From NCBI RefSeq assembly GCF_000522985.1, contig NZ_CP007128.1, forward strand, positions 2,712,220 through 2,776,219: a DNA stretch of 64,000 nt, in the 5' to 3' direction. Shown one piece after another: positions 51,924 to 60,212 of this stretch. The stretch is from Gemmatirosa kalamazoonensis. GTDB taxonomy: Bacteria > Gemmatimonadota > Gemmatimonadetes > Gemmatimonadales > Gemmatimonadaceae. Within the stretch, counting starts at the first letter, position 1; each line of letters begins with the position of its first letter. The notes under the pieces were generated by a model. The model did not search any database, was not told the DNA's origin, and saw only the letters and a program-made list of their open reading frames with translations. The position numbers and the translations under genes were made by a program.

Positions 51924-53483
51924 ATGATGCCCGACACGTCCCAGTATCTCGCCGGCCGCACGCTCATCCTCGTCTCGAATCGAGAGCCGTACGAGCACTT
52001 CCACGAGGAAGGCGCCGCCGGAGACGACGTGAAGGTGCGGCGTCCTCCGGGCGGTCTCGTCTCGGCGCTCGATCCCACCATGCGCTGCACGCACGGAACG
52101 TGGGTCGCGTGGGGTTCCGGCAGCGCCGACCGTGAGACGGCGGACGAGACCGGACGCCTGCAGGTGCCGCCCGAGAGCCCGGCCTACACGCTGCGCCGCG
52201 TCTGGCTCGACGACGCCGACGTCGACGGCTACTACCTCGGCTTCGCGAACAGCGCGCTCTGGCCGCTGTGCCACATGCTCCTGCAGCACTACGACATGCG
52301 TCAGGAGTACTGGGACCGATACGTCGCCGTGAACGAGCGCTTCGCCGATGCTGCCGCCGAGGAAGCGCGGCGCGCGCCGAAGGCGCCCGTCGTGTGGGTG
52401 CAGGACTATCACTTCGCGCTCGTGCCGTCGCTGCTGCGCCAGCGGCTCGCCGGCGAGCGGCGGCCGACGTTCATCCACCAGTTCTGGCACATCCCGTTTC
52501 CACCGCCGGACATCCTGCGGCTGCTGCCGACCGCGGCGTACACCGGCGTCATGCGCGGGCTACTCGGCAACGACCTGATCGAGTTCCACACCGACCGGTA
52601 CGCGCAGAACTTCCTCGATTGCGTCGACGAGTTCGTCCCCGAGTCGCGCGTGCACCGCGACGGGAAGCGCGTCCGACTCGGCGACCGCGACGTCAGCCTC
52701 GGCGTCTTCCCGATCAGCATCGACGTCGAGCAGTACGAGTCGCTCGCGCGCGGCCCGGATGGCGCGCAGAAGGCCGCCGAGCTGCGCGAGAAGTACGTGG
52801 CCGACGGTGGCTCTCTCGGCGTGTCGGTGGACCGCGTCGACTACACGAAGGGGATCCCGGAACGTCTGCGCGCGCTCGACCAGCTGTGGACCGAGGCGCC
52901 GGAGCTGCGGCGCAAGCTCACGTTCGTCGTCGTCGCCACACCGTCGCGCTCGGAGCTGCGCTCGTACAAGACGCTCGAGGAGGAGGTCGTCGCCGGCGTG
53001 AAGGCGATCAACGACAAGTTCGGCGAGGACGGGTGGACGCCGATCGTGCTGATCAACGAGAACGTCGACGCCGCCGGCCTCGCCAGCATCTATCGCGCGG
53101 GCGACGTGTGCCTCGTGTCGTCGCTCCAGGACGGGATGAACCTCGTCGCGAAGGAGTACATCGCCTGCAACGTCGACGAGCAGGGCGTGCTCGTGCTGAG
53201 CCGCTTCACCGGCGCGGCGGCGGAGATCGACGACGCGATCCTCATCAACCCGTTCAATGTCGACGGCGTCGTGGCCGGGCTGCGTCGTGCGGTGACGATG
53301 CCGCCGGAGGAGCGCCGCGCCCGCATGCAGCGTATGCGGCGTCAGCTTCACCGCGCGACGATCTTCGACTGGCTCGAGGCGATCCTCGCGCGCGTCGACG
53401 AGCTGGCGTCGTCGGCGACGGAGCTGCGCCCGGCCGCCGCGGAGCGCTCGACGCAGATGTCGGCCGAGCCCTCGGCGGCCTGA
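51924..53483 (+). CDS. otsA: Alpha,alpha-trehalose-phosphate synthase
   Basis: This 519-residue GT20 enzyme transfers glucose from a nucleotide sugar to glucose 6-phosphate, giving trehalose 6-phosphate. Two adjacent ATGs (51924, 51927) can serve as start. LILVSNREPYEH is the N-terminal substrate loop. FIHQFWHIPFPPPDILRLLP, SVDRVDYTKGIPERLRAL and SSLQDGMNLVAKEYIACN are the conserved nucleotide and acceptor sites. The usual GG-containing first loop is partly changed here. The phosphatase gene follows 8 bases after the stop. The pair supplies trehalose, a compatible solute, so stress control is likely, though no regulator is adjacent. Confidence 0.94.
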   Translation: MMPDTSQYLAGRTLILVSNREPYEHFHEEGAAGDDVKVRRPPGGLVSALDPTMRCTHGTWVAWGSGSADRETADETGRLQVPPESPAYTLRRVWLDDADVDGYYLGFANSALWPLCHMLLQHYDMRQEYWDRYVAVNERFADAAAEEARRAPKAPVVWVQDYHFALVPSLLRQRLAGERRPTFIHQFWHIPFPPPDILRLLPTAAYTGVMRGLLGNDLIEFHTDRYAQNFLDCVDEFVPESRVHRDGKRVRLGDRDVSLGVFPISIDVEQYESLARGPDGAQKAAELREKYVADGGSLGVSVDRVDYTKGIPERLRALDQLWTEAPELRRKLTFVVVATPSRSELRSYKTLEEEVVAGVKAINDKFGEDGWTPIVLINENVDAAGLASIYRAGDVCLVSSLQDGMNLVAKEYIACNVDEQGVLVLSRFTGAAAEIDDAILINPFNVDGVVAGLRRAVTMPPEERRARMQRMRRQLHRATIFDWLEAILARVDELASSATELRPAAAERSTQMSAEPSAA

Positions 53484-53491
53484 GCGCGCCC

Positions 53492-54277
53492 GTGGCCCGT
53501 CCGCCGAGCGCCGACGACCTCGCTGCGCTCGCCGACGCGTCGCCGCTCGTCGTGCTGCTCGACATCGACGGCACGCTGGCGCCGATCGCGCCGCGCCCCG
53601 AGGACGCGCGCGTGCCGGCCGAGACGCGGGCCGCGCTGCGTCGCCTCGCGACACGCCGCGACACCGTGGTGGCGATCCTCACCGGCCGCGTCGCGTCCGA
53701 CGCGCGCGGCATGGTGGACGCCGACGGCATGCTCGTCGTCGGCAACCACGGCGCCGAACGCATCGAGCCCGACGGGAGCGTGCGCGTGGACGAGGCGGTC
53801 GCGCCCTTCGAGGCGGCGCTCGCGCGCGCCGCGGCCGAGCTCACCGAGCGGCTGGCGCCGATCCCGGGCGTGCTCGTCGAGTTCAAGCGGTGGAGCCTCG
53901 CCGTGCACTACCGGCTCGCCGATCACGCGCGGCTCCCCCACATCACGTCCGTCGTCTCCGAGGTCGCGTCACGCGAGGGGCTGCGGCGTGGGGAGGGGAA
54001 GGAGGTGTTCGAGCTTCGCCCGCCTGCGGACGTGAACAAGGGCACGGCGGCGCTCGCGCTGCTCCGCCGGTTCGGCGCACCCGCGTCCGGCCGCGGCGTG
54101 CTGTTCGCCGGTGACGACGTCACCGACGAGGACGCGTTCCGGCGGCTCGCCGCGGAAGCGCCGGAGGCGTTCACCGTGCGGGTGGGGCCACCGGACGCGG
54201 AAACGGCGGCCAGGTTCGTCGTGGACGACCCGGCCGCCGTTCGCGTGCTGCTCGAGCGACTCGCGTCGCTCGGCTGA
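53492..54277 (+). CDS. otsB: Trehalose-phosphatase
   Basis: This 261-residue HAD-superfamily enzyme removes phosphate from trehalose 6-phosphate. The motif VVLLDIDGTLAPIA has the nucleophile and acid Asp pair. VAILTGR is motif II, the Lys in DVNKGTA fits motif III, and AGDDVTDEDAF is motif IV. GTG at 53492 is the first sensible start in frame; no Shine-Dalgarno is visible, so coupling to otsA is likely. Its stop lies 3 bases from the converging AKP-rich gene, with no room for a separate terminator. Confidence 0.92.
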   Translation: MARPPSADDLAALADASPLVVLLDIDGTLAPIAPRPEDARVPAETRAALRRLATRRDTVVAILTGRVASDARGMVDADGMLVVGNHGAERIEPDGSVRVDEAVAPFEAALARAAAELTERLAPIPGVLVEFKRWSLAVHYRLADHARLPHITSVVSEVASREGLRRGEGKEVFELRPPADVNKGTAALALLRRFGAPASGRGVLFAGDDVTDEDAFRRLAAEAPEAFTVRVGPPDAETAARFVVDDPAAVRVLLERLASLG

Positions 54278-54280
54278 CCG

Positions 54281-55045
54281 TCAGCGCTTCTTCGCGGCCT
54301 TCTTCGCGGGCTTGGCCGGCGCCTTGGCGGTCGCCTTCGAGGCGGCCTTCGCCGGCGCCTTCACGGCGGAGCCGGACTTCGCCGGGGCCTTCGCGCTTTT
54401 CGCGGCGGGCTTCGCGGGCGCCGCCTTCGCGGGGGCCTTCGCCGGTGCCTTGGCGGGCGCCTTCGCGGCAGGCTTCGCGGGCTTCGCCGGCTCCTTGTGC
54501 GGGACGGGCTTCGCCGGGGCCTTCGCGGCGGGCTTCGGCGCCTTCGGGGCGGGCGCCGGTGCGGGCGCTGCCGCGGCGGCCGGCTCGGGGGCGGGGGTCG
54601 GCGGCACGAGCGTGGGCGTCGGTGCGGGCGCGACCGGGGCGACGGCGACCGGCGCGGGCGGCGGCGGGGGCGGCGGCTCGGGCATCGGCGGCATGCCCGC
54701 GGGCTCCCAGCCGCCCGCCACGCGGCGCGCGTGTGCCTCTTCGGCCTCGCGCAGCAGCTTGTCGGCCTCCTCGGCCCCCATCTGACCGCGGCGAACCATG
54801 AACTGGAGCAGGTCGCGGGCGCTGTCGACCACGAAGCCGCTGATGCCCGACGCCGCATGAATCACGTCGCGCATCGCGCCGGCCATCTTGCTGCCTGCCT
54901 CTAGGCTGATCGCGTGCGCACGTGCCGCCAGCTCGGCCGCGGTGTCCCGCGGATCGGCTCCCCGGTGGCCGAGTCCGCGCTTCGGCGGGGTCGGCGTGCC
55001 CTCGGCCTTCGGCGTCTCTTCCATGCTCTGCGCCTTTTCCGCCAT
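54281..55045 (-). CDS. Phasin-like protein with histone H1-like AKP tail
   Basis: This 254-residue protein has an N-terminal half that is helical (ELAARAHAISLEAGSKMAGA, then ARDLLQFMVRRGQMGAEEAD), like phasin-type granule or PhaF N-termini with their RGxxxxEEAxKLL pattern. A Pro-rich linker (EPPPPPPPAPVAV) follows. The last ~100 residues are Ala/Lys/Pro repeats (KAPAKAPAKA and variants) ending AKKAAKKR, as in histone H1-like or AlgP/PhaF tails that bind DNA non-specifically. A PhaF-like role, linking storage granules to the nucleoid, is possible. No PHA genes are nearby. It has its own sigma-70-like promoter with a ~95-base leader. Confidence 0.7.
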   Translation of the reverse strand: MAEKAQSMEETPKAEGTPTPPKRGLGHRGADPRDTAAELAARAHAISLEAGSKMAGAMRDVIHAASGISGFVVDSARDLLQFMVRRGQMGAEEADKLLREAEEAHARRVAGGWEPAGMPPMPEPPPPPPPAPVAVAPVAPAPTPTLVPPTPAPEPAAAAAPAPAPAPKAPKPAAKAPAKPVPHKEPAKPAKPAAKAPAKAPAKAPAKAAPAKPAAKSAKAPAKSGSAVKAPAKAASKATAKAPAKPAKKAAKKR

Positions 55046-55143
55046 GATATGCTGCTCCGCTGGGGTCGGTCCCCATCGAAGTGTGAGGACAACCTTGTGG
55101 TCACGCGCCGCGCGCGGCGTCGCGATCTGAGTTCGCGCCGGTA

Positions 55144-55171
55144 AGTATATGATTTGTCACGCTCTACGCAA
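55144..55171 (-). promoter_or_regulatory. Sigma-70-like promoter of the AKP-rich gene
   Basis: On the minus strand TTGCGT (55166-55171), a 16-base spacer and TATACT (55144-55149) form a good promoter. The transcript starts near 55137, about 92 bases before the ATG at 55045. The leader holds a small GGGG-accga-CCCC hairpin. Confidence 0.6.
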
Positions 55172-55244
55172 GTTCGGACGAGTCCGGTGCGCAGCGCCGC
55201 ATGCGCCGTCGGCCGTGACACCATGACGCCATCATGAAAGAAGC

Positions 55245-56345
55245 ATGCTGCTAGACGGCGTCCGCGTGCTGGACCTGAGCCGCGTCCTGGCGGGTCCCTA
55301 CTGCACGATGATTCTCGGGGATCTGGGCGCCGACGTGCTGAAGGTCGAGCGTCCCGGCTCGGGAGACGAGACCCGCGAGTGGGGCCCGCCGTTCGACGCG
55401 CGGGGCGAGAGCGCCTACTACCTCAGCATCAACCGCAACAAGCTCGGCGTCACCGCCGACCTCTCGAGCGACGCCGACCGGGCGCGGATCCATGAGTGGA
55501 TGGGCGGCGCGGACGTCGTGGTCGAGAACTTCCGCGCCGGCACGCTGGAGCGATGGGGGCTCGGTGCCGCGGAGATGCTCCGCGCGCACCCGGCGCTGGT
55601 CTGGTGCACGATCTCGGGCTTCGGGGAAGGGAGCCGCCGTCCGGGCTACGACTTCGTGGTGCAGGCGGAGAGCGGCTGGATGGCCATCACCGGCGAGCCG
55701 GACGGCGAGCCGATTAAGGCCGGCGTCGCCGTGGTCGACGTCATGTGCGGCAAGGACGCCGCGCTCGGCATCCTCGCGGCGCTCGTCGGCCGCGGGCGCG
55801 GGGAGCTGCCGCCGGAGCGCCGGCACGTGCGGGCGTCGCTCGCCGCCAGCGCCACCGCGGCGCTCGTGAACGTCGCCCAGAACGTGCTCGTCGGCGGCCG
55901 GGATGCCGCGCGATGGGGGAACGCGCACGCGAACCTCGTCCCGTACCAGCTGTTCCACGCCGCCGACCGGCCGATCGTGATCGCCGTCGGAAACGACGGC
56001 CAGTGGCGCGCCTGCGCCGCCGCGCTCGGCCTGCCGGACCTCGCGGCCGACGAGCGGTTCGCCACGAACCCGGGGCGGCTGGCGCACCGCGCGGAGCTGG
56101 TCGCGATGCTGCAGGCGCGCGTCGCGTCGCGGTCGGCGGCCGAGTGGCTCGCGCGGCTCGACGCGGCCGGGGTGCCGGCGGGCGTCGTGAAGTCGGTACG
56201 GGAGGCGCTCGACGGCGCGGCCGCGTCGCCGCTGACCGGGGTGGCGCCGAGCGTTCCGGGCACCGTCCGCCGGCCGCCGCCGCGGCTGGGCGAGCACGAC
56301 GCGCTGGTCCGGGCGATGGGCTGGGAGGCGTTCCGCTCGGGTTGA
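55245..56345 (+). CDS. Class III CoA-transferase (CaiB/BaiF family)
   Basis: This 366-residue enzyme has the N-terminal block GVRVLDLSRVLAGPYCTMILGDLGADVLKVERPGSGDETREWGPPF (read in pieces: VLAGPYCT, LGADVLKVERP), which is the family signature. SINRNKLGVTADL and the catalytic-Asp region VAVVDVMCGKDAALGI (the Asp in VVDV) follow. Members move CoA between an acyl-CoA and a free acid through a mixed-anhydride intermediate. Substrate unknown. The ATG at 55245 has only a weak AAAGAAG upstream. It diverges from the AKP-rich gene and is followed by a sigma factor gene. Confidence 0.9.
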   Translation: MLLDGVRVLDLSRVLAGPYCTMILGDLGADVLKVERPGSGDETREWGPPFDARGESAYYLSINRNKLGVTADLSSDADRARIHEWMGGADVVVENFRAGTLERWGLGAAEMLRAHPALVWCTISGFGEGSRRPGYDFVVQAESGWMAITGEPDGEPIKAGVAVVDVMCGKDAALGILAALVGRGRGELPPERRHVRASLAASATAALVNVAQNVLVGGRDAARWGNAHANLVPYQLFHAADRPIVIAVGNDGQWRACAAALGLPDLAADERFATNPGRLAHRAELVAMLQARVASRSAAEWLARLDAAGVPAGVVKSVREALDGAAASPLTGVAPSVPGTVRRPPPRLGEHDALVRAMGWEAFRSG

Positions 56346-56480
56346 CCGAACGCCCCGGCGGTGCAACTGTAGCAGCCGCGCTCGGCGCGTTGTTACGTTG
56401 TCAAGGCCCCGTCGTCCATGCTTCGGAGGGCCTCGCCACGGGGTGCCCGAGCAGGGCTATCGACAGCGACGGCAATGGAT

Positions 56481-56486
56481 TAAGCT
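56481..56486 (+). promoter_or_regulatory. -10-like TAAGCT box of the ECF sigma gene
   Basis: TAAGCT lies 7 bases before the GTG at 56494, with no Shine-Dalgarno between. The hexamer is identical to the box at 29148. Confidence 0.45.
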
Positions 56487-56493
56487 CTCTGCC

Positions 56494-57060
56494 GTGAATA
56501 CCACGGTACCGGGGGCGGCCGTCGACCCGTCGGAAGCGGACCAGCAGGTCATAACGAGCGTGCTCGCGGGAAACCGTGAAGCATTCTCGGCTCTGATTCA
56601 CCGATACAGCGACCCGCTGTACCGGCATGCGTTGGGGATGACCGGCAGTCCGGACGTGGCGGAAGACATCCTCCAACAGTCGTTCATCAAGGCGTACAAC
56701 CACCTCGCCGAGGTACGTGGGCGCTTCGACGCCTGGCTGTTCCGGATCGTCGCGAATGGGTGCAAGGATTGGCTGAAGAACATCCGCCGCACCCACGTCA
56801 GCTACGACGAGGACGACCAGCCGTCAGCGTACGCGACACCGGACGAAGACCTCGATCGCACGGAGTTGCGGAGTGATCTGGACCGGGCACTCGGCTCGCT
56901 GGCGCCGAGTCTTCGCGAGGCCTTCGTGATGAAGCACGTCGAGGGGCGGTCGTACGAGGAGATGGCTGACCTGCTGGGCACGACAGTCGGCGCCTTGAAG
57001 ATGCGCGTGCATAGGGCGCGCGAGGCGCTCCAAGCTCTCCTGGAGGAGAAATACGCCTGA
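56494..57060 (+). CDS. ECF-type RNA polymerase sigma factor
   Basis: This 188-residue protein starts at GTG 56494. Region 2 contains ALIHRYSDPLYRHALGMTG with AEDILQQSFIKAY for core and -10 recognition. Region 4 is LAPSLREAFVMKHVEGRSYEEMADLLGTTVGALKMRVHRARE, the helix-turn-helix that reads the -35. Both are complete and typical of the RpoE-like class. The next gene begins inside its stop codon (TGATG) and looks like its anti-sigma factor, so the two form a regulatory pair. The regulon is unknown. Confidence 0.93.
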   Translation: MNTTVPGAAVDPSEADQQVITSVLAGNREAFSALIHRYSDPLYRHALGMTGSPDVAEDILQQSFIKAYNHLAEVRGRFDAWLFRIVANGCKDWLKNIRRTHVSYDEDDQPSAYATPDEDLDRTELRSDLDRALGSLAPSLREAFVMKHVEGRSYEEMADLLGTTVGALKMRVHRAREALQALLEEKYA

Positions 57061-57476
57061 TGGCCGACAACCTGTACCACTCCGACGGCGGGTCGGACGA
57101 CGTGCGCCTCCCCGAGATCGGGAACACGTCGCGGAACGCGCCGATGGCCGACCGGGAGGTGCCGCTCGAGGGCGGGCACCCGGCGCTGGCCGTTCAGCAG
57201 TGGCTCGACGGCGAGATCACCGAGACCGCCGCGCGCCGTGCGGACGTGCACGACGTGGAGCTCTGGCAGCGGATCAACGAGGAGGCCGAGCGGCGGCGCC
57301 GCATGGTCACCCCGTCGCCGGTGCTGGACCGCATCATGGCCGCGATCCCGCAGGCGGCGCCGGTCGAGCCGGTGTCGTTCTGGAAGCGCTCCGTGGCGCT
57401 GAACGCCACCGGGGCGATGGTCGCCGCGGCGGCGCTCCTGGCGCTCGGCATCGTCGTCGGGACGCTCCTGAAGTGA
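57060..57476 (+). CDS. Putative anti-sigma factor, single-pass membrane protein
   Basis: This 138-residue protein's ATG overlaps the sigma stop. The soluble N-terminal ~105 residues contain LAVQQWLDGEITETAARRADVHDVELWQRINEEAERRRRM, the helical pattern of short sigma-binding domains, without the HxxxCxxC zinc motif. One C-terminal helix (about 112-134; ALNATGAMVAAAALLALGIVVG) spans the membrane, and no periplasmic domain follows, so sensing would occur in or near the membrane. Its identity rests on position and shape. A strong terminator follows. Confidence 0.72.
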   Translation: MADNLYHSDGGSDDVRLPEIGNTSRNAPMADREVPLEGGHPALAVQQWLDGEITETAARRADVHDVELWQRINEEAERRRRMVTPSPVLDRIMAAIPQAAPVEPVSFWKRSVALNATGAMVAAAALLALGIVVGTLLK

Positions 57477-57481
57477 CGTGA

Positions 57482-57505
57482 CGGTGGGGCGGCGACGCCC
57501 CGCCG
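57482..57505 (+). terminator. Hairpin with GCGA tetraloop after the anti-sigma gene
   Basis: cggtggggcg (57482-57491) pairs with cgccccgccg (57496-57505), including one G-U pair, closed by a GCGA loop of the GNRA class. It lies 6 bases after the anti-sigma stop. The stronger terminator follows at 57524. Confidence 0.5.
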
Positions 57506-57523
57506 TGACGCTCGGCACGCCCG

Positions 57524-57550
57524 GGCCGGCCTCGGTTGAGGCCGGCCTTT
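57524..57550 (+). terminator. Intrinsic terminator of the sigma/anti-sigma operon
   Basis: GGCCGGCCTC (57524-57533) pairs perfectly with GAGGCCGGCC (57538-57547) across GGTT, followed by TTTCGT. This is the most classical Rho-independent terminator in the window. Confidence 0.8.
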
Positions 57551-57623
57551 CGTCGTGGCAGGGGGGTTGCTCTATGGCTGGGCGGCGCCGTGGCGGCGCC
57601 ACACCGACCCAGGAGCGACACCC

Positions 57624-57935
57624 ATGAAGCGACACCTGCTCAGCGTTCTCGCCGTCGCGGCCTTCGCGAGCTTCGCCGGCGCTCAGGAGAGGACTCCGGC
57701 CCAGAGCGATGCGAAGCCTGTGGCCAAGAGCACGATGAAGAAGAGCTCCAGGATGCACCGCACGACGTACACGTCGGCCGGCTCGATCGATCGCGGTGGC
57801 CCCGGCTACTCCGTGCACGCGGTCGCGCGCGACTACGCGCGGGCCGACGACACGCACGGCGACGATCTGTGGCGCCGCGAGCAGTTGATGGACGCGAAGT
57901 GCGGGAAGAGCCGCGAGCGCTGCGGCAAGCCGTAA
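57624..57935 (+). CDS. Small secreted protein of unknown function
   Basis: This 103-residue product starts at 57624, with AGGAG 8 bases upstream. KRHLLSVLAVAAFASFAGAQ is a clear signal peptide. The mature part is basic and polar (MKKSSRMHRTTYTSAGSI, then DDTHGDDLWRREQLMDAKCGKSRERCGKP). Two Cys near the end could form a disulfide. I recognise no domain. A word-repeat hairpin separates it from the converging lipoamide dehydrogenase gene. Confidence 0.6.
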   Translation: MKRHLLSVLAVAAFASFAGAQERTPAQSDAKPVAKSTMKKSSRMHRTTYTSAGSIDRGGPGYSVHAVARDYARADDTHGDDLWRREQLMDAKCGKSRERCGKP

Positions 57936-57939
57936 GACG

Positions 57940-58022
57940 AGGGCAGGAGGGCAGGAGCGCAGGAGGGCAGGAGAGTCCGAATCTCTCCTGCCCTCGTTTC
58001 GTGCCCTCCTGCCCTCTTGCCC
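57940..58022. terminator. Word-repeat hairpin of GGGCAGGAG units (copy 2)
   Basis: Arm 57940-57975 (gggcaggag words) pairs with 57983-58022 around tccgaat. Both the words and the loop (gtccgaa followed by ctctcctgccctc) are shared with the hairpin at 38923. It lies between converging genes. Confidence 0.65.
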
Positions 58023-59443
58023 TAGAAGTGAATCGCCCGTCCGAGGACGGCCAGCGCCGCCTCCTTCACCGTTTCCGACAGCGTCGGGTGCGAGTGCACG
58101 GTGACGCCGATGTCCTCGGACGCGCCGCGGTACTCGAACGCGAGCACGACTTCCTGGATCAGCTCCGAGACGTTCGGGCCGATCATGTGGCAGCCTAACA
58201 GCTCGTCGGTCTCCGCGTCGGCGATGAACTTCACGAAGCCGCTCGTCTCGCCCATCGTGCGCGCGCGGCCGTTCGCCGAGAACGGGAACTTGCCCGTCTT
58301 GTAGGCGCGACCGCTCGCCTTCACCTCGTGCTCGGCGAGACCCACGGTCGCGATCTCGGGCCACGTGTAGACGACCGACGGCATCGAGTGGTAGTGCATG
58401 TGCACCGGCTTGCCCGCGATCACCTCGGCGGCGATGACGCCCTCGTCCTCCGCCTTGTGCGCGAGCAGCTTGCCGCCCACCGCGTCGCCGATCGCGTACA
58501 CGGTCGGCACCGACGTACGCATCTGGTCGTCGACGACGATCTCGCCGCGCGTGCCGAGCGTGATCCCGAGCTTGCCCGCGTCGACGCCTAACAGCGCCGG
58601 CTTGCGGCCGACCGAGACGAGCACGTAGTCGGCCTCGAGGCTCTCCGCCTTGCCTTCCTTGTCGACGTGCACGACGACCGTGTCGCCCTTCCGGTCGGCC
58701 CCGGTGACGCGCGTGCCGGCGCGCAGCTCGAGCCCCTGCTTCGACAGGACGCGCGCGGCCTCCTTGATGACCTCCTCGTCGTTGCCGGGGAGGATCGTCG
58801 GCATCAGCTCGACGACGGTGACCTTCGCGCCGAGCCGGCGCCACACGGATCCGAGCTCGAGGCCGATCACGCCGCCGCCGATGACGACGAGATGCCTCGG
58901 CACCTGCGGGATCTTCAGCGCGCCGACGTTCGACAGCACGCGCTCCTCGTCGAACTTGAGGAACGGCAGCTCCACCGGAACGGAGCCCGTCGCGAGGATG
59001 ACGTTCTTCGCCGCGTACGTCGTGGTCGTGCCGTCGGCGCCGGCGACGTCGACGAGGTTCCCGGCGGCGCCGGCCTGGCGCAGCGTGCCGCGCCCCTTCG
59101 CCCACGTGACCTTGTTCTTCTTGAACAGGAACTCGACGCCCTTCGTGTTCTGCCCGACGACGTCGTCCTTGCGCTTCATCATCTGGGCGAGGTCCACCGT
59201 GACCCCGCCGACGTTCAGTCCGTGCTCCTTCGCGTGCTGCGTGATGAACTCGTAGTGCTCCGACGACTGCAGGAGCGCCTTCGAAGGAATGCAGCCGACG
59301 TTGACGCACGTGCCGCCGAGCGTCTTGTCCATCTCGACGCACACGGTGGAGAGCCCGAGCTGCGCGCAGCGGATCGCCGCGACGTATCCACCCGGGCCCC
59401 CGCCGATCACGACGACGTCGGCCTGCTGCTGACCGTTGGCCAT
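58022..59443 (-). CDS. lpdA: Dihydrolipoyl dehydrogenase (E3)
   Basis: This 473-residue flavoprotein reoxidises dihydrolipoamide with NAD+ for pyruvate, 2-oxoglutarate or glycine-cleavage complexes. VVVIGGGPGGYVAAI is the FAD site, and GGTCVNVGCIPSKALL holds the redox disulfide (Cys46, Cys51). HLVVIGGGVIGLELGSVW is the NAD site, TVYAIGDAVGG is the second FAD block, and VHSHPTLSETV carries the catalytic His-Glu pair. The start at 59443 (MANGQQQ) is right for the family. The gene is alone here; the E1 and E2 genes must lie elsewhere. Confidence 0.96.
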   Translation of the reverse strand: MANGQQQADVVVIGGGPGGYVAAIRCAQLGLSTVCVEMDKTLGGTCVNVGCIPSKALLQSSEHYEFITQHAKEHGLNVGGVTVDLAQMMKRKDDVVGQNTKGVEFLFKKNKVTWAKGRGTLRQAGAAGNLVDVAGADGTTTTYAAKNVILATGSVPVELPFLKFDEERVLSNVGALKIPQVPRHLVVIGGGVIGLELGSVWRRLGAKVTVVELMPTILPGNDEEVIKEAARVLSKQGLELRAGTRVTGADRKGDTVVVHVDKEGKAESLEADYVLVSVGRKPALLGVDAGKLGITLGTRGEIVVDDQMRTSVPTVYAIGDAVGGKLLAHKAEDEGVIAAEVIAGKPVHMHYHSMPSVVYTWPEIATVGLAEHEVKASGRAYKTGKFPFSANGRARTMGETSGFVKFIADAETDELLGCHMIGPNVSELIQEVVLAFEYRGASEDIGVTVHSHPTLSETVKEAALAVLGRAIHF

Positions 59444-59603
59444 TGCGTTTCTCGATTCGGGAATGGAGGTGCGACCGAAAGGTAGTCGAGGGGGGGAGGG
59501 GGTGATCCGGAGTCGCGGCTCGGGGGTATTCCGCTGGCGCCGTTCGCCGCGACGGCTCAAAGTGGGATTCCCACCGTCCGTCCACCGCGCCCCCCCCCGC
59601 CGC

Positions 59604-60161
59604 GTGGAGACTCCCGCGCACCAGCACGCGCTCGATCCCGTGGCCCGCGTCCGCGCGGGCGACGCCGCGGCGTTCGAGGCGCTGTTCCGCGCCCATTACG
59701 GCCCGCTGTGCGGCTTCGCCGAGCGATACGTCGGCTCGGCCGCCGTCGCCGAGGAGCTCGTGCAGGACCTGTTCGCCGACCTGTGGGCGCGGCGCGACAC
59801 GTGGACGCCGCTGTCGAGCGTGCGCGCGTACCTGTTCACCGCGGTGCGCAACCGCGCGCTGAATCTGCGCAAGCGCGACGCGCTGGAGCGGGACTGGAGC
59901 GAGCAGGAGGCGACGGCCGAGGTCCACGCGCTCCACCAAGACCCGCCGCGCGCCGACGCCGCGCTCGAGGCGGCCGAGCTGCACGCGCGGCTGGACGCCG
60001 CGATGGAGTCGCTCCCCGAGCGGTGCCGGCTCGTCATGCGCCTGCGCTGGCGCGAGCAGCTCGGCTACGCGGAGATCGCGGAGATCATGGGCATCTCGCC
60101 GAAGGGCGTGGAGAACCAGCTCGCGCGCGGCCTGAAGGCGCTGCGAGGGCTGCTCCGATGA
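59604..60161 (+). CDS. FecI-like ECF sigma factor
   Basis: This 185-residue protein starts at GTG 59604; the start is uncertain, since the frame is open further upstream. Region 2 is FRAHYGPLCGFAERYVGSAAVAEELVQDLFADLW, and region 4 is SLPERCRLVMRLRWREQLGYAEIAEIMGISPKGVENQLARGLKALRG. The pattern is that of the sigma factors of Bacteroidota-type sigma/FecR/TonB-receptor clusters. FecR and a receptor with an STN domain follow on the same strand, so this sigma factor very probably activates the receptor genes when the ligand binds. Confidence 0.92.
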   Translation: METPAHQHALDPVARVRAGDAAAFEALFRAHYGPLCGFAERYVGSAAVAEELVQDLFADLWARRDTWTPLSSVRAYLFTAVRNRALNLRKRDALERDWSEQEATAEVHALHQDPPRADAALEAAELHARLDAAMESLPERCRLVMRLRWREQLGYAEIAEIMGISPKGVENQLARGLKALRGLLR

Positions 60162-60212
60162 TCGTTCGCGCCGACGGTGTGGGGTTTCGGCGACGCCGGC
60201 TGTCATGAGGCC

